This document shows positions 63,071-64,000 of a stretch of DNA of 64,000 nt, in pieces; position 1 is the first letter of the stretch; the number at the start of each line of letters is the position of its first letter. The position numbers and the translations under genes are program-made. This DNA comes from Atrichornis clamosus (lineage: Eukaryota > Chordata > Aves > Passeriformes > Menuridae). The stretch lies in assembly GCA_013400975.1 (NCBI GenBank), contig WBMZ01000232.1, positions 58,504 through 122,503 of the forward strand, in the 5' to 3' direction. The notes beneath the pieces were generated by a model, which saw nothing but the letters and a program-made list of their open reading frames with translations, had not been told where the DNA came from and searched no databases.

Positions 63071-63384
63071 GAGGCTTGTGGATTAAAGCCGGGCAGTGGG
63101 AAATTAACCGACTCCCTTGATAATTGAGAGCATGTTTCGAGAAGCTCTGGAAGAAGCAAGAATAATAATAACAATAATAACGGGGAGGGGGGTAGCGGTG
63201 GGGCTGCAATTCATTGTTAACTTTGACTGCTATTTCTCGAGACATACAGTCGGATGGGTTTTGCTCTGCAATCCTCTGCTTGCATGTATTTCATGTCTCA
63301 TCATAAAAATAATGAAGCCTCACATGATTTAAACAAAACAGTCTCAGCAGAGCTGCAGCTTGAGTGAAAGTTGCAGTGCAGAGA

Positions 63385-63450
63385 TGTGTGTGTGTGTATT
63401 GCAGCCCCGGCTTATGACTCAGAGAGGGAGAGAGAGGGAGAGAGAGAGAG
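63385..63450. repeat. TG tract and GA-rich microsatellite near the LMO3 5' end
   Basis: A TG run at 63385-63398 is followed, after a short unique stretch with an AP-1-like ATGACTCA core (63414-63421), by an AGAGAGGG-type GA repeat at 63421-63450. The purines are all on the plus strand, so the sense transcript strand is CT-rich. Confidence 0.85.
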
Positions 63451-63509
63451 TGATGCAGGCACACATACACAAATGACCCAAAGCTTATGTACACAGTTGC
63501 CTCACTTAC

Positions 63510-63575
63510 CTTCTCAATTAAGCGATACAGGGGAGGCAGTTCAATAAGCACAGTGGCTGCTTTGTAGCTCTTCTC
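63510..63575 (-). other. LMO3: Candidate LMO3 5' untranslated exon
   Basis: On the minus strand a near-ideal donor AAG|GTAAGTGAGG ends an interval at 63510. An acceptor-like TTTTCCAAG, preceded by a long C/T-rich stretch (63580-63640), would begin a 66-nt exon at 63575. If spliced to exon 2 it would not be in frame with the LMO3 start, so it would act as 5' UTR. It could instead be part of a longer first exon starting upstream. The donor is strong evidence; the acceptor is only plausible. Confidence 0.4.
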
Positions 63576-63792
63576 CTTGGAAAAGGTCAAAAAGAAGCAT
63601 TGTTTGGGGAAAAAAATAAAGAGGGGGTGGGAGAGATGGGGAGGGAGATCGCTATTCTTTAAGTTTAAAATAATGAGGTCCTCAAGGATCCGCCAAGTAA
63701 TTGTGTTGACCGCATCCGAGCTACAGGTGTCCTCCTTTTAGTATCTTGCAGTCCAAGGCTGTCTGTCTCCGTCCTGGCTGAAGACAACTTAC

Positions 63793-63842
63793 CTAAAGCA
63801 GCGTGTGAGGAGCCGAGTTGAATGAAGTCAGGGCTTTATCAG
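63793..63842 (-). other. LMO3: Candidate upstream LMO3 5' untranslated exon
   Basis: A donor TTTAG|GTAAGTTG ends at 63793 and an acceptor-like TTTTGCAG ends at 63843, bracketing a 50-nt interval on the minus strand. Other donor-like sequences lie just upstream, at 63864 (GGCTG|GTAAGG) and 63984 (GAGAG|GTAAAT). Which of these are used, and whether the interval is a first or internal exon, cannot be decided here. The window ends at 64000, so more 5' exons may lie outside. Confidence 0.3.
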
Positions 63843-64000
63843 CTGCAAAATGCAATCCCTTACCAGCCAGACATAATACAGCAAAAGAAAAGGTCACTCA
63901 GTTATTACTGAGCCAGCAGAGCCCAGGCAGCTCTTGTGGAAGACCACAGAGAAGCAGCTCCCTTCCGATTTAAGGCTATTTACCTCTCTCCCCCTCCACC

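Noticed and set aside
63291..63590. 99-residue minus-strand frame crossing the 63510 donor
   Set aside because: It begins at TTG, not ATG, and runs into the GA/TG repeats beyond a strong splice donor; the segment is better read as a 5' untranslated exon plus intron.
1..64000. Search for tRNA, rRNA, CRISPR arrays, bacterial operons or viral insertions
   Set aside because: None seen; the window is vertebrate intronic and intergenic DNA. Bacterial-style features such as ribosome binding sites do not apply.

Overview
The window is vertebrate nuclear DNA, most likely from a bird. It contains one recognisable gene, LMO3 (LIM domain only 3), on the minus strand. The three coding exons and an upstream alternative coding exon read exactly as the LIM-only family, with clean GT-AG introns and an unbroken 145-residue frame. 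The bird assignment rests on three CR1 LINE fragments with typical avian 3' ends, ancient MIR-like SINE relics, and very low overall transposon content. I cannot name the species.

Layout, right to left in the direction of transcription. The region 62.3-64.0 kb holds a CpG island, an alternative first coding exon, and several good splice donors that probably belong to 5' untranslated exons. Intron 1 (56123-62436) carries a possible 12-nt microexon close to exon 2. Exon 2 (55909-56122) encodes the standard start and LIM domain 1. Intron 2 is about 38 kb (17588-55908) and holds an internal CpG-rich block near 29.4-30.1 kb, a few repeats, several short perfect inverted repeats, and gene-free unique sequence. 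Exon 3 (17462-17587) encodes most of LIM domain 2. Intron 3 is about 8.7 kb. Exon 4 (8642-8747) completes LIM2 and the C-terminal tail. Below it lie the 3' UTR, whose end I could not fix, and gene-free downstream sequence to position 1, which contains MIR and CR1 relics.

The protein is a small nuclear adaptor made of two tandem LIM zinc-binding domains. It has no DNA-binding domain of its own and, by family knowledge, bridges LDB1 to bHLH and other transcription factors in the nervous system. The alternative first exon adds 11 residues in frame, giving 156 residues, and mirrors the exon structure of the paralogue LMO1.

I found no evidence of a second protein-coding gene, tRNA, rRNA, CRISPR array or intact mobile element, and no previously undescribed multi-gene system. 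Points worth a second look are the alternative 5' architecture, the candidate microexon, the internal CpG-rich block with a nearby paired homeodomain-type palindrome, and several perfect inverted repeats in unique sequence. All other open frames here look like chance or antisense frames.
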